36,275 nucleotides of DNA. Source: Natronococcus amylolyticus DSM 10524. Its GTDB lineage: Archaea > Halobacteriota > Halobacteria > Halobacteriales > Natrialbaceae. The notes beneath the pieces were generated by a model, which had not been told where the DNA came from, did not search any database, and saw only the letters and a list, made by a program, of their open reading frames with translations. The stretch is taken from assembly GCF_000337675.1 (NCBI RefSeq), contig NZ_AOIB01000030.1, positions 34,492-70,766 of the forward strand, given 5' to 3'. Position 1 is the stretch's first letter; every line of letters starts with the position of its first letter. Below are positions 26,571 to 35,048 of this stretch, in pieces. The translations under genes and the position numbers were made by a program.

Positions 26571-26938
26571 GTGTCCAGCACCAGCGCAACCCTGCAAGAC
26601 GTAGCTTCGGTAGACGATTTCTTGAATGTCGCGGCTACCGAGACAGTACCGCTGTTCGAGCACCTTGAGTTCGAGTTTCTACTGGAGTACGACGTGTTCG
26701 CCCCCGCTTCGAGGGGGCGAACACGAGTTCACCAGCCACCAGACCTGTTTCGCGGCTTTCTGCACTGCTACTACAAGGACATCTACGGCACACGACCGGT
26801 TGCACGAGAACTCCAGCACGGCCTCGTTTGGTACTACTGCGGACTCGACAAACCACCTTCCAGAGACACGATCGAGCGGTTTCTCACCGACCTCGAACAC
26901 GTCATTGACGATGTCTTCGACATTCTCGTCGAACGGTG
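26571..26938 (+). pseudogene. Transposase N-terminal fragment, IS5/IS1182-like
   Basis: The frame from GTG 26571 reads ASVDDFLNVAATETVPLFEH, then QPPDLFRGFLHCYYKDIYGT, RPVARELQHGLVWYYCGLD and DTIERFLTDLEHVIDDVFDI. The order of a PP-x-LF helix, an R-x-L-x-x-x-L helix and an S-x-x-T-I-x-R-F helix is that of the N-terminal (DUF772-like) part of IS5/IS1182-type transposases. After about 122 codons the sequence changes to the antisense of a Tat-signal gene, so the catalytic domain is gone. Confidence 0.7.
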
Positions 26939-26939
26939 G

Positions 26940-27089
26940 TACTTCTTGCACGTTCGTGATGAGTGCGATAGTATCATCAGATTTGTTCCTTCCGATTGCG
27001 ATTGTTGGCTGGCTGAAAATGCCGGCGACGGTAAAGAGGAGCCCGCCACTAGTCGCAAGTAGCTGGCGTCTGGATCGATCTAGACTCAC
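26940..27089 (-). pseudogene. Tat-secreted protein, N-terminal fragment
   Basis: From GTG 27089 the minus strand encodes SLDRSRRQLLATSGGLLFTV, then AGIFSQPTIAIGRNKSDD and ITNVQEVPP: a clear twin-arginine signal followed by the first residues of a mature protein. It then runs into the antisense of the transposase fragment near 26940. The rest of the gene is not seen on the other side, so this is the stump of a secreted-protein gene cut by an insertion plus deletion. Confidence 0.6.
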
Positions 27090-27234
27090 ACTAGATACAT
27101 AGCATTCGTCGACAAAGCACAAGGTGATCGTCTCACCTGGAAAGCAGTTCCTATAATATTACTTAGAATCGAGGCGAACCGCCTCAGTACATCACTAGCG
27201 GGAATTTTCCTATTACTGGAAGAAGAGAATAGAT

Positions 27235-27933
27235 TCACTGTTGACGAGTGGCGTTCACCTCACAGATGAACGGCCGGTTCATGCTGGTCACATCGCCTTG
27301 AACCGTGATGCTCAGAGACCCATCTTGGAAAACTCCTCTTAATGCAGTACCTTCGACAATTGCTGCTGGCATCGGGAGCGAAATCCCGGGTGCGATTTCG
27401 GTTTCGGTATTGATTAGATTTAACGCTGCTGCCTCGGCCGTGTGACTATTGGTCAGTTCTCCCTGTAATTCATTCCCGTCAGTCCGTAACTCCCAGTACT
27501 GGAACAATATTTCTCTTCCGTCAGCCGAGTCTACTGCCGGGTAAGATGACCACAGATCTAACGCCCCCTCAGCTCCTGGATCCGCTGAAAACAAATAAAA
27601 ACTGAACGGATTGTTCTCAGTTACACCTCCAGCACTTTTTGGAGCATCAAATACTACCCTTGCGGGGAATTGGTATTCACGAGCTCCCTGTGTCTGTCCA
27701 TACGGATCACGGTACTCAACTTGGGTCACAGCTGTACCCTCGTAGATCTCCTGCTGAGACTGCGCTGCAATGGGATTAGTCGTTATCCCAGCTAACGCCA
27801 TTACAGCCGCAGCTGTCCCTCCAGCCCTGAGGAACGTTCGACGCGATAGTCTCGTTTCGAGACCGCCAGATCTGTGACTGGCAGTGGGTATTGTTTTGAT
27901 TCCCGTTTCGAGCTTCGTTGATGAATTTGACAT
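27235..27933 (-). CDS. Tat-exported beta-rich protein, function unknown
   Basis: 232 aa from ATG 27933; an AT-rich TATA tract at 27962-27973 lies about 27-35 bases upstream and supports this start over the longer frame. The signal is S-R-R-T-F-L-R with a core ending near IAAQS. The mature part (about 170 aa) has alternating polar/hydrophobic strands, few lysines and no cysteine apart from one near the C-terminus (FICEVNATRQQ). No known motif was recognised. It is likely a cell-surface or secreted protein of beta structure; it could act with the nearby protease operon but nothing proves this. Confidence 0.75.
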   Translation of the reverse strand: MSNSSTKLETGIKTIPTASHRSGGLETRLSRRTFLRAGGTAAAVMALAGITTNPIAAQSQQEIYEGTAVTQVEYRDPYGQTQGAREYQFPARVVFDAPKSAGGVTENNPFSFYLFSADPGAEGALDLWSSYPAVDSADGREILFQYWELRTDGNELQGELTNSHTAEAAALNLINTETEIAPGISLPMPAAIVEGTALRGVFQDGSLSITVQGDVTSMNRPFICEVNATRQQ

Positions 27934-27961
27934 ATCTCCCACAGCAATCCATGCCCTCCAC

Positions 27962-27973
27962 AATAATATATTT
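27962..27973 (-). promoter_or_regulatory. TATA tract of the Tat-exported protein
   Basis: AATAATATATTT on the plus strand, 29-40 bases upstream of ATG 27933 on the minus strand; would give a leader of a few bases. Confidence 0.45.
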
Positions 27974-28305
27974 CACACAATCCGATCCTGTATAATTGAA
28001 ACTACTATATGTCACACTCAACGTTGTGGCAATGACCTATTCATAAGCATCTTAGCCATTTTGAGTTACGCTAACCCGTTGCTCCAAGGTTAGTGGGTTG
28101 CTTCTCGGTTGTCGATCAGCCGACGAAGACGTCAGCATAACTCTCGTCACCGCAGCTATTTTGGTCACTAGACGGATGCATTGCTAGCCTAAACGCCTGT
28201 TCCTGAGAATGCGCCAGGAAACGGCGACAGCGACTCAACGAATGGATTTGCGATTCAAAAAGTTGGCTGGCGCTCAAACTGGCTGGTGTTCTCGGAGAAC
28301 CCTGA

Positions 28306-28490
28306 TTCGATCTCACCTACTCCCTCGGTGAACTCATCGATGCTGGGCTGATCGCACGAACGGGAGCACCAGAGAATGGAGACGGTCGGCAAACGTTCTA
28401 TCGGATCACCCACATCGGTCGTCAGGGGTCGCGGCAGATTATCGAAATATCACCGGAGCAGATCCACAGTAACTCCAGAGAGGGGAGAGG
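28306..28490 (+). pseudogene. Winged-HTH regulator fragment
   Basis: After a TGA at 28303-28305 the plus strand reads FDLTYSLGELIDAGLIARTG, then ENGDGRQTFYRITHIGRQ, the turn, wing and last strand of a winged-helix regulator (the GDGR-x-x-FYRIT wing is characteristic). No start codon or first helices are present and the frame runs on into the antisense of the 844-aa gene. This fragment stands where the hairpin unit would be expected downstream of the full-length HTH gene. Confidence 0.5.
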
Positions 28491-28501
28491 TGGTCTGAAT
28501 C

Positions 28502-31036
28502 CTAGTCGACTGTACACCAAAGCGCTTGCTGCTCGAGCTGTGGACCCATTTGTACGGTCTGGTTATTTTCATTGACCCCTCTTGCAGTGAGCGCAGCGGC
28601 TAACCGCATCCATGAGCCGACCATTGGATGCTTAAGTACTCGTAACGGATCCGGTGGCCAGAACAGCACATTCCCGAGCGGATCGTCGGGATCGCCGTAG
28701 CGATCTGGTGGGAGAATCGTCTCGAGCAATGCATCGGCTGCATCGAGGAGCGTCTGGTTCTCCTCGAGGAGGGTCGGAACAACAGGGTCGTGACGTTCAG
28801 TAGCCGTCTGAAACGACAGCGCCAGACGGTATCCGTTTTCGTCGACACAGATGAGATCGAGCGCTTCGAGTCGGTCGCGATAGCTCCGGACCGTCCGTGC
28901 CGAGACGTCTGCTCGGTCAGCAAGCTCACGTTGTGAGAGCCGACTCTCAGCGGTGAGAAGAGTGTGAACGATTCGGCCAACTGCTGGTGGGAGATCGGAG
29001 AGTAACTGCTCAGGCTCGAGCGTTCCCAGTGCACAGCGGAGTTCGTCCGGCCGGAGTTCTCGTCTCTCGTCCTCGCCGGCGAGTTGTTGCAGTGCTCGAG
29101 CAGCGGCGTACGGCGAGCCGGTCAACGCGTGGAGCAACGAAACGATCTCTCGAGTCAGTCGCAAGTTCTTGGACTGCAGGATTCGCGTCACAGCCGATGC
29201 GTAAGCCGCCCGGTCGACCGTTGAAAGGGAAACACGGACTGCAAATTCTGGAGCGCCCTCAGCGAGCGCTGCTGGCGTCTCGAGTGATTGCTCGAGTTTC
29301 AGGCGGAGTCGGTGGACGTCTTCTCCGCGAACGACCATGGAGCCAATGAGCGTCCCCAGTGGGTCATCGGCGTCGACGGTTGGCGAGAGTGCGCTTTGGC
29401 GCTTCTCTTCGCGAGCTTCGAACAGCTGGCGGTAGCAGGCGAACGCACCGTATTTCGACTGAATTGCCGTCGCAATGCTGATTGTGGTAGCGAGTTCCTT
29501 CAGCGAGTTCGTGTCGAGTCCGGACGGTACTCTGAGTTCGCGAGTGACGCCAATCTCGAGAGCATCGAAGAGATGGATAATCGACCCGGCAAGACCATGA
29601 GCCAACCGCATGATCGATCCACGGAACCGATTGCGATCCTCGTACTCGCCGGCTGAGAGTTTCGCCGTAAGGTCCTCGAGCTCAGTTCCCCATTCGATGA
29701 AGGCTTCACGAAGCGTTTCGGGATCCTCGAGAGCCTCATCCGAGAGCCCGCCGATACAGCGAGCATCCCGAAGAATCGCCGGCGGATCTTCCAACGACTC
29801 GAGGCGACTATCGGTGAGGACTCGGTTGACCAACCGCGGCGAGGCTAACGCCGTCGCGAGACTCACCACGTACTGCAGGGGCCCACTGGCCCGAACCGCG
29901 ACCACGGTTTCCTCCCGATCGCCGTCGAAGCTCACATACCGAGTGTGATCCGGAGCGTCTGCTTGATCCTCGAACGGCGCTTCGACGAGAGTGATATCGC
30001 CGGCTTCCCCACAGCCAACGGCGCCGGCGTGCCCTGGACGGTCAAGGTAGGCCGTCCGGTAGGGGTTGCTGTCTGTACTGCCGTCATCCCCCTCCCCTCG
30101 TGTGCGCGGGGTTACACGGCACTGTTGGTCGGATGTTCCGGTGTCGCTCACGGCCTCGGTCAGTTCCTGCTGCCGACCGATTTGGGCGTCGAGCGTGGCG
30201 AGTAGCTGTCGGCCAGCCTCGAGCAACTCGACAGTCCGATCGTCGGCGGGGCCGAACTCTGCGATGAGTCCAAGCTCGGTGAGTGAGTTCTGCTCGGAGA
30301 CCAGCAGTTGGGAGATTCGACTGCGGTCGACGTCGTGCATCGCTCGCAGGGCGTGCCTCGAGAGCGTCTGGGCGGGTTCATCCTCAAGTTGTCGGAGGAG
30401 TTCGACCTTGCGGCCGTCTGGGTCCAGTACCTCGAGTGCTCGCTCAACTTGGTCCCCACTTGGATGGTGTGTCTCTCGCCACTCGCTCACGCCGGGCAGT
30501 TCTTCGCGGTGCTCTCGAGCGAGCCAGTGCTGAGTGCGGCCACTCGCGACGACGCGGATATCGAAGCCGGTCGCAAGGACGGCCAGCAGTCGACAGACCG
30601 ACTCGCGTTTTCGTCGTGGGGCGTCTTCGAACGCGCGGTCGATTGTGATTGTGAGCGTCGGTGGCTGGTCGTCGGCAACGTTGGTGGCGAAGAACTCGGC
30701 AGTCGCGAACAGGTCCTCGAGACTCGCATGCCCCTGCCCGAGGTTTGGCACGAGGTCGGCCGCGAGTCGCCAGGCTTCTCGTCGGTTGCCGCGGGCGACC
30801 TCGAGTATTCGTGAGCGCAACCAGTAGGGGATTTGCTGGTCCTCGAGTGCCCCGTAACACTCGGGGACAGTCCGGCCGTCGGCGAACCGACGGACGGCGC
30901 GGATGAATCGATCTCGAATCGACTGCTGGTCGAACAGCTGGGCCCAGAGTTCGGAGACTGGGTCGGTATCGATCTCGAGGCTGGCCGCTGGTGAGAGCGG
31001 CGGCTGTTGTGTGGGTGTGAGTCCCGCGTCGGTCAC
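28502..31036 (-). CDS. 844-aa HTH protein, only full-length family copy
   Basis: GTG start at 31036 preceded by GAGGTGA at 31044-31050 (seven-base spacing), a strong Shine-Dalgarno. Residues of about 125-290 have an ATPase-like rhythm (PTLTITIDRAFEDAP, IRVVASGRTQHWLAR, then helical segments) but no Walker A is seen. A variable Gly/Asp/Ser-rich stretch lies at about 300-350, and a helical middle part at 380-650. Residues 697-740 form a helix-turn-helix (RLSQRELADRADVSARTVRS), followed by a C-terminal helical domain (FWPPDPLRVLKHPMVGSWMR). I do not recognise a named family. It is the third gene of a tight operon. A plasmid- or element-maintenance regulator is my best guess. Eight partial copies of it occur across the window. 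Confidence 0.85.
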   Translation of the reverse strand: MTDAGLTPTQQPPLSPAASLEIDTDPVSELWAQLFDQQSIRDRFIRAVRRFADGRTVPECYGALEDQQIPYWLRSRILEVARGNRREAWRLAADLVPNLGQGHASLEDLFATAEFFATNVADDQPPTLTITIDRAFEDAPRRKRESVCRLLAVLATGFDIRVVASGRTQHWLAREHREELPGVSEWRETHHPSGDQVERALEVLDPDGRKVELLRQLEDEPAQTLSRHALRAMHDVDRSRISQLLVSEQNSLTELGLIAEFGPADDRTVELLEAGRQLLATLDAQIGRQQELTEAVSDTGTSDQQCRVTPRTRGEGDDGSTDSNPYRTAYLDRPGHAGAVGCGEAGDITLVEAPFEDQADAPDHTRYVSFDGDREETVVAVRASGPLQYVVSLATALASPRLVNRVLTDSRLESLEDPPAILRDARCIGGLSDEALEDPETLREAFIEWGTELEDLTAKLSAGEYEDRNRFRGSIMRLAHGLAGSIIHLFDALEIGVTRELRVPSGLDTNSLKELATTISIATAIQSKYGAFACYRQLFEAREEKRQSALSPTVDADDPLGTLIGSMVVRGEDVHRLRLKLEQSLETPAALAEGAPEFAVRVSLSTVDRAAYASAVTRILQSKNLRLTREIVSLLHALTGSPYAAARALQQLAGEDERRELRPDELRCALGTLEPEQLLSDLPPAVGRIVHTLLTAESRLSQRELADRADVSARTVRSYRDRLEALDLICVDENGYRLALSFQTATERHDPVVPTLLEENQTLLDAADALLETILPPDRYGDPDDPLGNVLFWPPDPLRVLKHPMVGSWMRLAAALTARGVNENNQTVQMGPQLEQQALWCTVD

Positions 31037-31043
31037 GGTGGGC

Positions 31044-31050
31044 TCACCTC
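31044..31050 (-). promoter_or_regulatory. Ribosome-binding site fixing the GTG start
   Basis: GAGGTGA on the minus strand, complementary to the haloarchaeal 16S rRNA 3' end, seven bases before GTG 31036. Most other genes here look leaderless, so this site supports translation from an internal cistron of an operon. Confidence 0.6.
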
Positions 31051-31194
31051 GAGTGAGAGTCCGAGTGTGTGCTGGGAGCGTGCTGACTGGCGAGTGGGGT
31101 GGCGTGCCATCGAGTCCTGGAGGCGACGGTGGAGAGTGCGGACAGCCGAGCGCAGTGGCTCAGGGGCTGTCGGCGCGAGTGTGTGGCAGGGATC

Positions 31195-31560
31195 TCACCG
31201 AGATGGGACGGGCATCGCCCGTGGGTCGGTGGCCCTGTTGGTCGGGGGACTCGAGTCAGTGAGTTCGGGCTCGAGGACGACCAGTCGGGTCTGCTGGGTG
31301 GCCAGATCAGCGCGGGTGCCGAGTCGGCACTGTGCGAGGAGTTCCGTACAGCCGATTGTTGGGTGACGGATGGTATCGGGACTGCAGGTCGGACAGTAGG
31401 GGCGATGGATCGCCCACTGGTCTGCGTCGGCTGGGCGGGCGGCGAAGACGGTCGCGCGGTCGCCTTCTTGGAGGGTGTCCCCGCAGTGTTGGCACGCAGT
31501 GGGTTGGGGACCGACTGGGAATCCTTGAAGAAGTTGGATGGGGGTAGTGGCGACTTTCAT
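31195..31560 (-). CDS. Zinc-ribbon-like small protein of the HTH operon
   Basis: 121 aa. Two CxxC pairs (CQHCGDTLQEGD near 23-26 and CPTC near 55-58) suggest one zinc ribbon; a further cysteine pair (GCTELLAQC) follows. The C-terminal 40 residues are Pro/Ser/Arg-rich and probably disordered. Its ATG overlaps the stop of the upstream gene (ATGA), and the 844-aa gene follows after 158 bases. Function unknown; co-conservation with the HTH protein would suggest a shared complex. Confidence 0.75.
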   Translation of the reverse strand: MKVATTPIQLLQGFPVGPQPTACQHCGDTLQEGDRATVFAARPADADQWAIHRPYCPTCSPDTIRHPTIGCTELLAQCRLGTRADLATQQTRLVVLEPELTDSSPPTNRATDPRAMPVPSR

Positions 31561-31847
31561 TGGTCGTCACCGTTGGAGAATGCAGAGGAGAGGCTCGAGT
31601 AGAGGTGTTGTGTGGTGAAGCCGCGTTCGGCTTTGACGTACTCGATCCAGTCGTAGATGCGTTGGTTGTGGGTGCCGAGGTCGTAGCGGCAGGTTCGGTC
31701 GGCGTCGTGGATGACGTGGACGGTTTCGTCAGTGGTTCGGTAGACGTGGTGTGCGTCCTTGGTGTCGATACCGACGAGGAGGTAGTTGGGGTGGTCGGTG
31801 CGACTGCGAGCCGAAACGGTTTCGGGTGTGCGTGGTTGAATTGACAT
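31557..31847 (-). CDS. Small first protein of the HTH operon
   Basis: 96 aa from ATG 31847. No known domain. The central part is rich in His, Asp and Thr (IDTKDAHHVYRTTDETVHVI, then HDADRTCRYDLG) and looks like a small beta sheet; a helix (IYDWIEYVKAERG) follows and a Ser-rich tail ends it. Coupled to the next gene by a four-base overlap. The operator-like repeats at 31928-31987 lie 81 bases upstream, so it is the promoter-proximal gene. Confidence 0.7.
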   Translation of the reverse strand: MSIQPRTPETVSARSRTDHPNYLLVGIDTKDAHHVYRTTDETVHVIHDADRTCRYDLGTHNQRIYDWIEYVKAERGFTTQHLYSSLSSAFSNGDDQ

Positions 31848-31927
31848 TGGTCTGTAGGCTCAGACCGAGGTCGGCTGTTGGCGCAGCCGGCCAAGCGTTT
31901 CTCGGCTACCCTCGATCTCTATCAGAA

Positions 31928-31987
31928 GTTACTACATACGGTCACATAAAGGTAACTGTATCCAGTCACGATACTGCATCCAGTAAC
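31928..31987. promoter_or_regulatory. Three 18-base palindromic repeats, probable operators
   Basis: Unit 1 is GTAACTGTATCCAGTCAC (31952-31969) and unit 2 GATACTGCATCCAGTAAC (31970-31987), tandem and alike at 14-15 of 18 bases. A more diverged unit, GTTACTACATACGGTCAC, is at 31928-31945. Each is an imperfect inverted repeat of the form GTNACTG-N4-CAGTNAC, as expected for a dimeric regulator. They sit between the leftward HTH operon (start 31847) and the rightward gene at 32020, so one protein could control both. Confidence 0.6.
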
Positions 31988-32019
31988 TATTTGGAGGTAG
32001 ACACTGAGTACAGTAATGA

Positions 32020-32271
32020 ATGGCGACGAAAAACCAACAGCCAGAGATGGCTGATGACCAATATCGAGGACTGCTTACCGAGCGTGAGCGTGAGATCCTT
32101 TCCGGAGATGCCGACGTCTCGGATAATTACCGATATCGAGTCGTGAGTCGTATCCGGACAAAATTAGAGACACTGGAAAAAGACGTCGCTGTTCTCGAAG
32201 AAAATCATCCGGGTCTACATAGCGAACTCCTGGAAATCGTGTGTGAAAATAGTAACTCTGGACGAGAATAA
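32020..32271 (+). CDS. Small helical protein divergent from the HTH operon
   Basis: 83 aa from ATG 32020; ATG 32047 (MADDQYRGLL) is an equally good start. The sequence DQYRGLLTEREREILSGDAD, then VSDNYRYRVVSRIRTKLETL and EKDVAVLEENHPGLHSEL is almost all helix, charged, with a coiled-coil-like second half. The LTEREREIL-x-G segment is a haloarchaeal small-protein signature I have no function for. It faces the operator repeats 33 bases away and may be co-regulated with, or regulate, the operon on the other side. Confidence 0.7.
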   Translation: MATKNQQPEMADDQYRGLLTEREREILSGDADVSDNYRYRVVSRIRTKLETLEKDVAVLEENHPGLHSELLEIVCENSNSGRE

Positions 32272-32613
32272 AACTACTAATAGCCACTTGGACTTTAACC
32301 ATTAGAATTTCGACGTTTGATTGCCTTAGGGGGAAACGAGTAAGCACCTTATCCCTCAATCGTTACGTGCCATTGATGAGAATACCGGATTAAATAAATC
32401 ACTTCACCAGTTTTCCCACCGGAGCAAAATCGCGACTACAAACGTGGCCTAAGAAACGACTGCGCCGAGATTGCCCAAGTGATAGATGCGCGGTCCAGCC
32501 TGTTGTGAACCGTCTTGAAATATCATCGCTACACATTTCATCCAATTGCCAATTTCTGGAAACACGATGTTCAGAAAACATTATGCCCCAGCTCTGATTT
32601 GTTGGTTATATCC
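32272..32613. other. 342-base intergenic stretch
   Basis: Mostly AT-rich. Around 32445-32512 the plus strand reads RGLRNDCAEIAQVIDARSSL, then a stop, then TVLKYHRY in one frame, which could be a decayed helix-turn-helix. An AT-rich tract at 32385-32397 (ATTAAATAAAT) is promoter-like. Nothing else was recognised. Confidence 0.3.
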
Positions 32614-34236
32614 ATGGGTCAAACTCGCATCGCCAATACCGATCCAGACCCTGTTTATCTTCGCTACAAAGAGGTTCAGGGCACTGAGATTACTGAGCGG
32701 ACGCTTGACAGCGAGGTGAGGGCACGGAACGTCCTTGATGTAATAAAGGGTCTCGATCGCCAGACTAAATCTAGTTCTGTAGAATTCGATCTCGACTTGG
32801 ATGCCAACCCGGATATGTGGGTTTCACACCTCCTTGAAAACTATCCTGATCCACCGGAGGTGTTCGACTCGTCGCTCATAAACAACTTCTGTGATAGCCT
32901 TTATACTTCGGCTCGTAAGCCCGGAAAGTACGCTATTCTTATTGTCGTGGCCAACTCGGTCATTATCTGTCATACTGATTCCAAAGAAAAGACAATAACG
33001 ACGGAAGCAGATGTTCTTGAGCGTTTGCTGGATACGGATAATGTGGACAAGTACGTCCGGTTCAAGAGAGAGCGCGATGGCCTCACTGCCTATCACTTTG
33101 AGCGTAACCAGAACACGAAGTCCTTTTCCGAGTGGCTGGGGCTTCAACCGGAGGAAATCGCTTTTGAGGAAGCGGGTGATATAAAAATATATACCCATCA
33201 AAAAGATGCAACTAGTATCTTCCAGTATTCCCGTGATGAATTTGTACATAAGTTCCTACTGGAGGAGTCACATACCCTCGTTTCGGACATTCTACGGTTC
33301 CCGGACGGGGACGAGTTCCCGGTTAACCAAGTGAAATTGGGCCGCCGCTCATACGAGACTGTAGACGAGTTCTTACAAACATTCTACAATATCTACTATG
33401 ACCTCCAGACTTACCGGACAAAGTACGCGGACCTCACTGAGTCACTGGGGTTGTGGAATGGGGGCATCACCGACTACAATTCGAAGGTAACGAGAGGGCT
33501 AGACAGCGAAATCCTTCTAAAGAAAGAACACGACAGACTCAACATCATTTTCGCGGACAATTTCATCGACCTTTCGGCGGGCTGGCGACTGGAACTCCTC
33601 TCGAATTTCATCAGCGGTGATAAAACTCGGCTGTACCACGTCGGATCCGGATTCACTGAAGAGCCACAGACCATTGGCCCGTTCCTCATATATAACAAGG
33701 CTAGTGGCGATTTTGAGCGTCTGAACGAACTCTATGATATCATCTCGAATTTCAACACGGGGGATACGATGGCGAATATCATCTCGCACGTTATTTTCGA
33801 CACCGCTGCTGAGTGGTTTGATGGCCCCGAAGCACACTTCTTCGACCAGTTGGGCGAAAAATGTGTTGAAAACCTCGATGCAGAAGGTGTAGTCATACCA
33901 GAAGAAGGAAACATCATTGAGTACAAGTCACGAGACTGGTTTAGCGGCATCGACAACGACGAGTTGGCCGATAAAATCACTAAAGAGATACAAAACGATA
34001 CGACGTTGCTAATTGGCGGGATTGAGGACCAACAGACGATTCGTCCTCTTTCGCGAAACCGTTTCGATCCTGACCGAGACAACGACATTCGGGAGACACT
34101 ACTCAGCAAAAACGGCAATCACTCTACCATCAACTTCTCCACTCTCCCAGTTCGAGAGGACGAATGTCTGACTGTCGTTTTCAGCATAAAGAGCGATATG
34201 GAGACCGATTTCAGCTTTATCGAGACTCCTTCCTAA
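32614..34236 (+). CDS. 540-aa protein, unknown, possible AlbA/Schlafen-like end
   Basis: 540 aa from ATG 32614; an in-frame TTG at 32515 gives a 33-residue extension that looks unlike the rest. The first 150 residues form an alpha/beta region (GKYAILIVVANSVIICHTDS), the middle is mostly helical, and the C-terminal part has IIEYKSRDWF, a helix, and TLLIGGIEDQQTI. An E-Y-K strand followed by a hydrophobic LLIGG-x-x-D strand recalls AlbA_2/Schlafen-type nucleic-acid-binding domains, but the similarity is short and may be chance. Codon use is less GC-rich than the left half of the window. It is intact and stands alone next to mobile debris, a typical position for defence genes. No catalytic function can be assigned. 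Confidence 0.7.
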   Translation: MGQTRIANTDPDPVYLRYKEVQGTEITERTLDSEVRARNVLDVIKGLDRQTKSSSVEFDLDLDANPDMWVSHLLENYPDPPEVFDSSLINNFCDSLYTSARKPGKYAILIVVANSVIICHTDSKEKTITTEADVLERLLDTDNVDKYVRFKRERDGLTAYHFERNQNTKSFSEWLGLQPEEIAFEEAGDIKIYTHQKDATSIFQYSRDEFVHKFLLEESHTLVSDILRFPDGDEFPVNQVKLGRRSYETVDEFLQTFYNIYYDLQTYRTKYADLTESLGLWNGGITDYNSKVTRGLDSEILLKKEHDRLNIIFADNFIDLSAGWRLELLSNFISGDKTRLYHVGSGFTEEPQTIGPFLIYNKASGDFERLNELYDIISNFNTGDTMANIISHVIFDTAAEWFDGPEAHFFDQLGEKCVENLDAEGVVIPEEGNIIEYKSRDWFSGIDNDELADKITKEIQNDTTLLIGGIEDQQTIRPLSRNRFDPDRDNDIRETLLSKNGNHSTINFSTLPVREDECLTVVFSIKSDMETDFSFIETPS

Positions 34237-35023
34237 CTAATTTTTTCGGAAGAAACACCGCGACCACGAGCACAGTTCCGAAGATAACAGCGTCCACATC
34301 GGTATTTTCTAGGGTTGGCCATCAGTATGTGGCTACCGCTGCGAGCTACTTGTTTTTGTCACTGTCGGGTCATAGGGTATGATACGACCAACCCCAAGTT
34401 CATCGGCTTCGCTTACGGAAGTCGAAGAGTATGTACCGAAGAGCCAAAGCCCCTCGTTAGGTGTGCTCTTGACCGCGTCTCAATACCGTTGGGTTCTTTC
34501 TCACCAGGGATTATAGTACTCTCCAGAAGTCTTTGCTCACAGCTACTAATGAGCTAATACTGACCGACAGATAGCGGCTTGTTCTGTTAGTCCGTAGTGC
34601 AAAAACTTCCAGATTCTACTACAATCAGTGGACCCGGATTTGGGTCAGATACCCATTAGCCACTCTTAGAATATCCCATACGGCGCGAACTTTAAGCCAA
34701 TTCCAGTTTCGAAGTCCGCTAATAGCCTGTTCTTTCGGCGGCGAGCCTCTGGTGGAATAACTTGGAACTGTACTCTCTCCCCTTCACAGACTTCAAATGA
34801 TGAAATCGACAAACGGTGAGAGCTACCTTCCTGACTACGAGTCCAACTATATTACCCCTGTTTTCCTGGAAAACCTCAATAACGGCACGTACGCTTCACC
34901 TCTGAATACATGGCTTCCAGCAGATTGTAATTACAAACAAAAATAAAGTCACAACGATCAATAAGGGAAGAATGCATCGCCTTAGTAGCCCTTGTTCCAT
35001 AGGCTTGATGAAAGGCAACTTCA
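34237..35023. other. 787-base stretch without a supported gene
   Basis: Short frames occur on both strands, none with a recognisable domain, start context or length above about 80 codons. Base composition is intermediate and several stops lie in each frame. It may contain decayed genes. The right edge holds the promoter of the following membrane protein. Confidence 0.4.
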
Positions 35024-35031
35024 TATAAATA
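35024..35031 (+). promoter_or_regulatory. TATA box of the membrane protein
   Basis: TATAAATA about 22 bases (centre) before ATG 35049; fits a leaderless message and argues for that start rather than the upstream frame start at 34992. Confidence 0.5.
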
Positions 35032-35048
35032 GTTATCAAACTAGAGTT

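Noticed and set aside
31099-31602. 167-codon plus-strand frame over the small operon genes
   Set aside because: Antisense to two tightly coupled genes with a four-base overlap; composition is that of a shadow frame.
34315-34557. 80-codon frame on the plus strand
   Set aside because: No start context, domain or helix pattern; cysteine- and serine-rich composition unlike haloarchaeal proteins.
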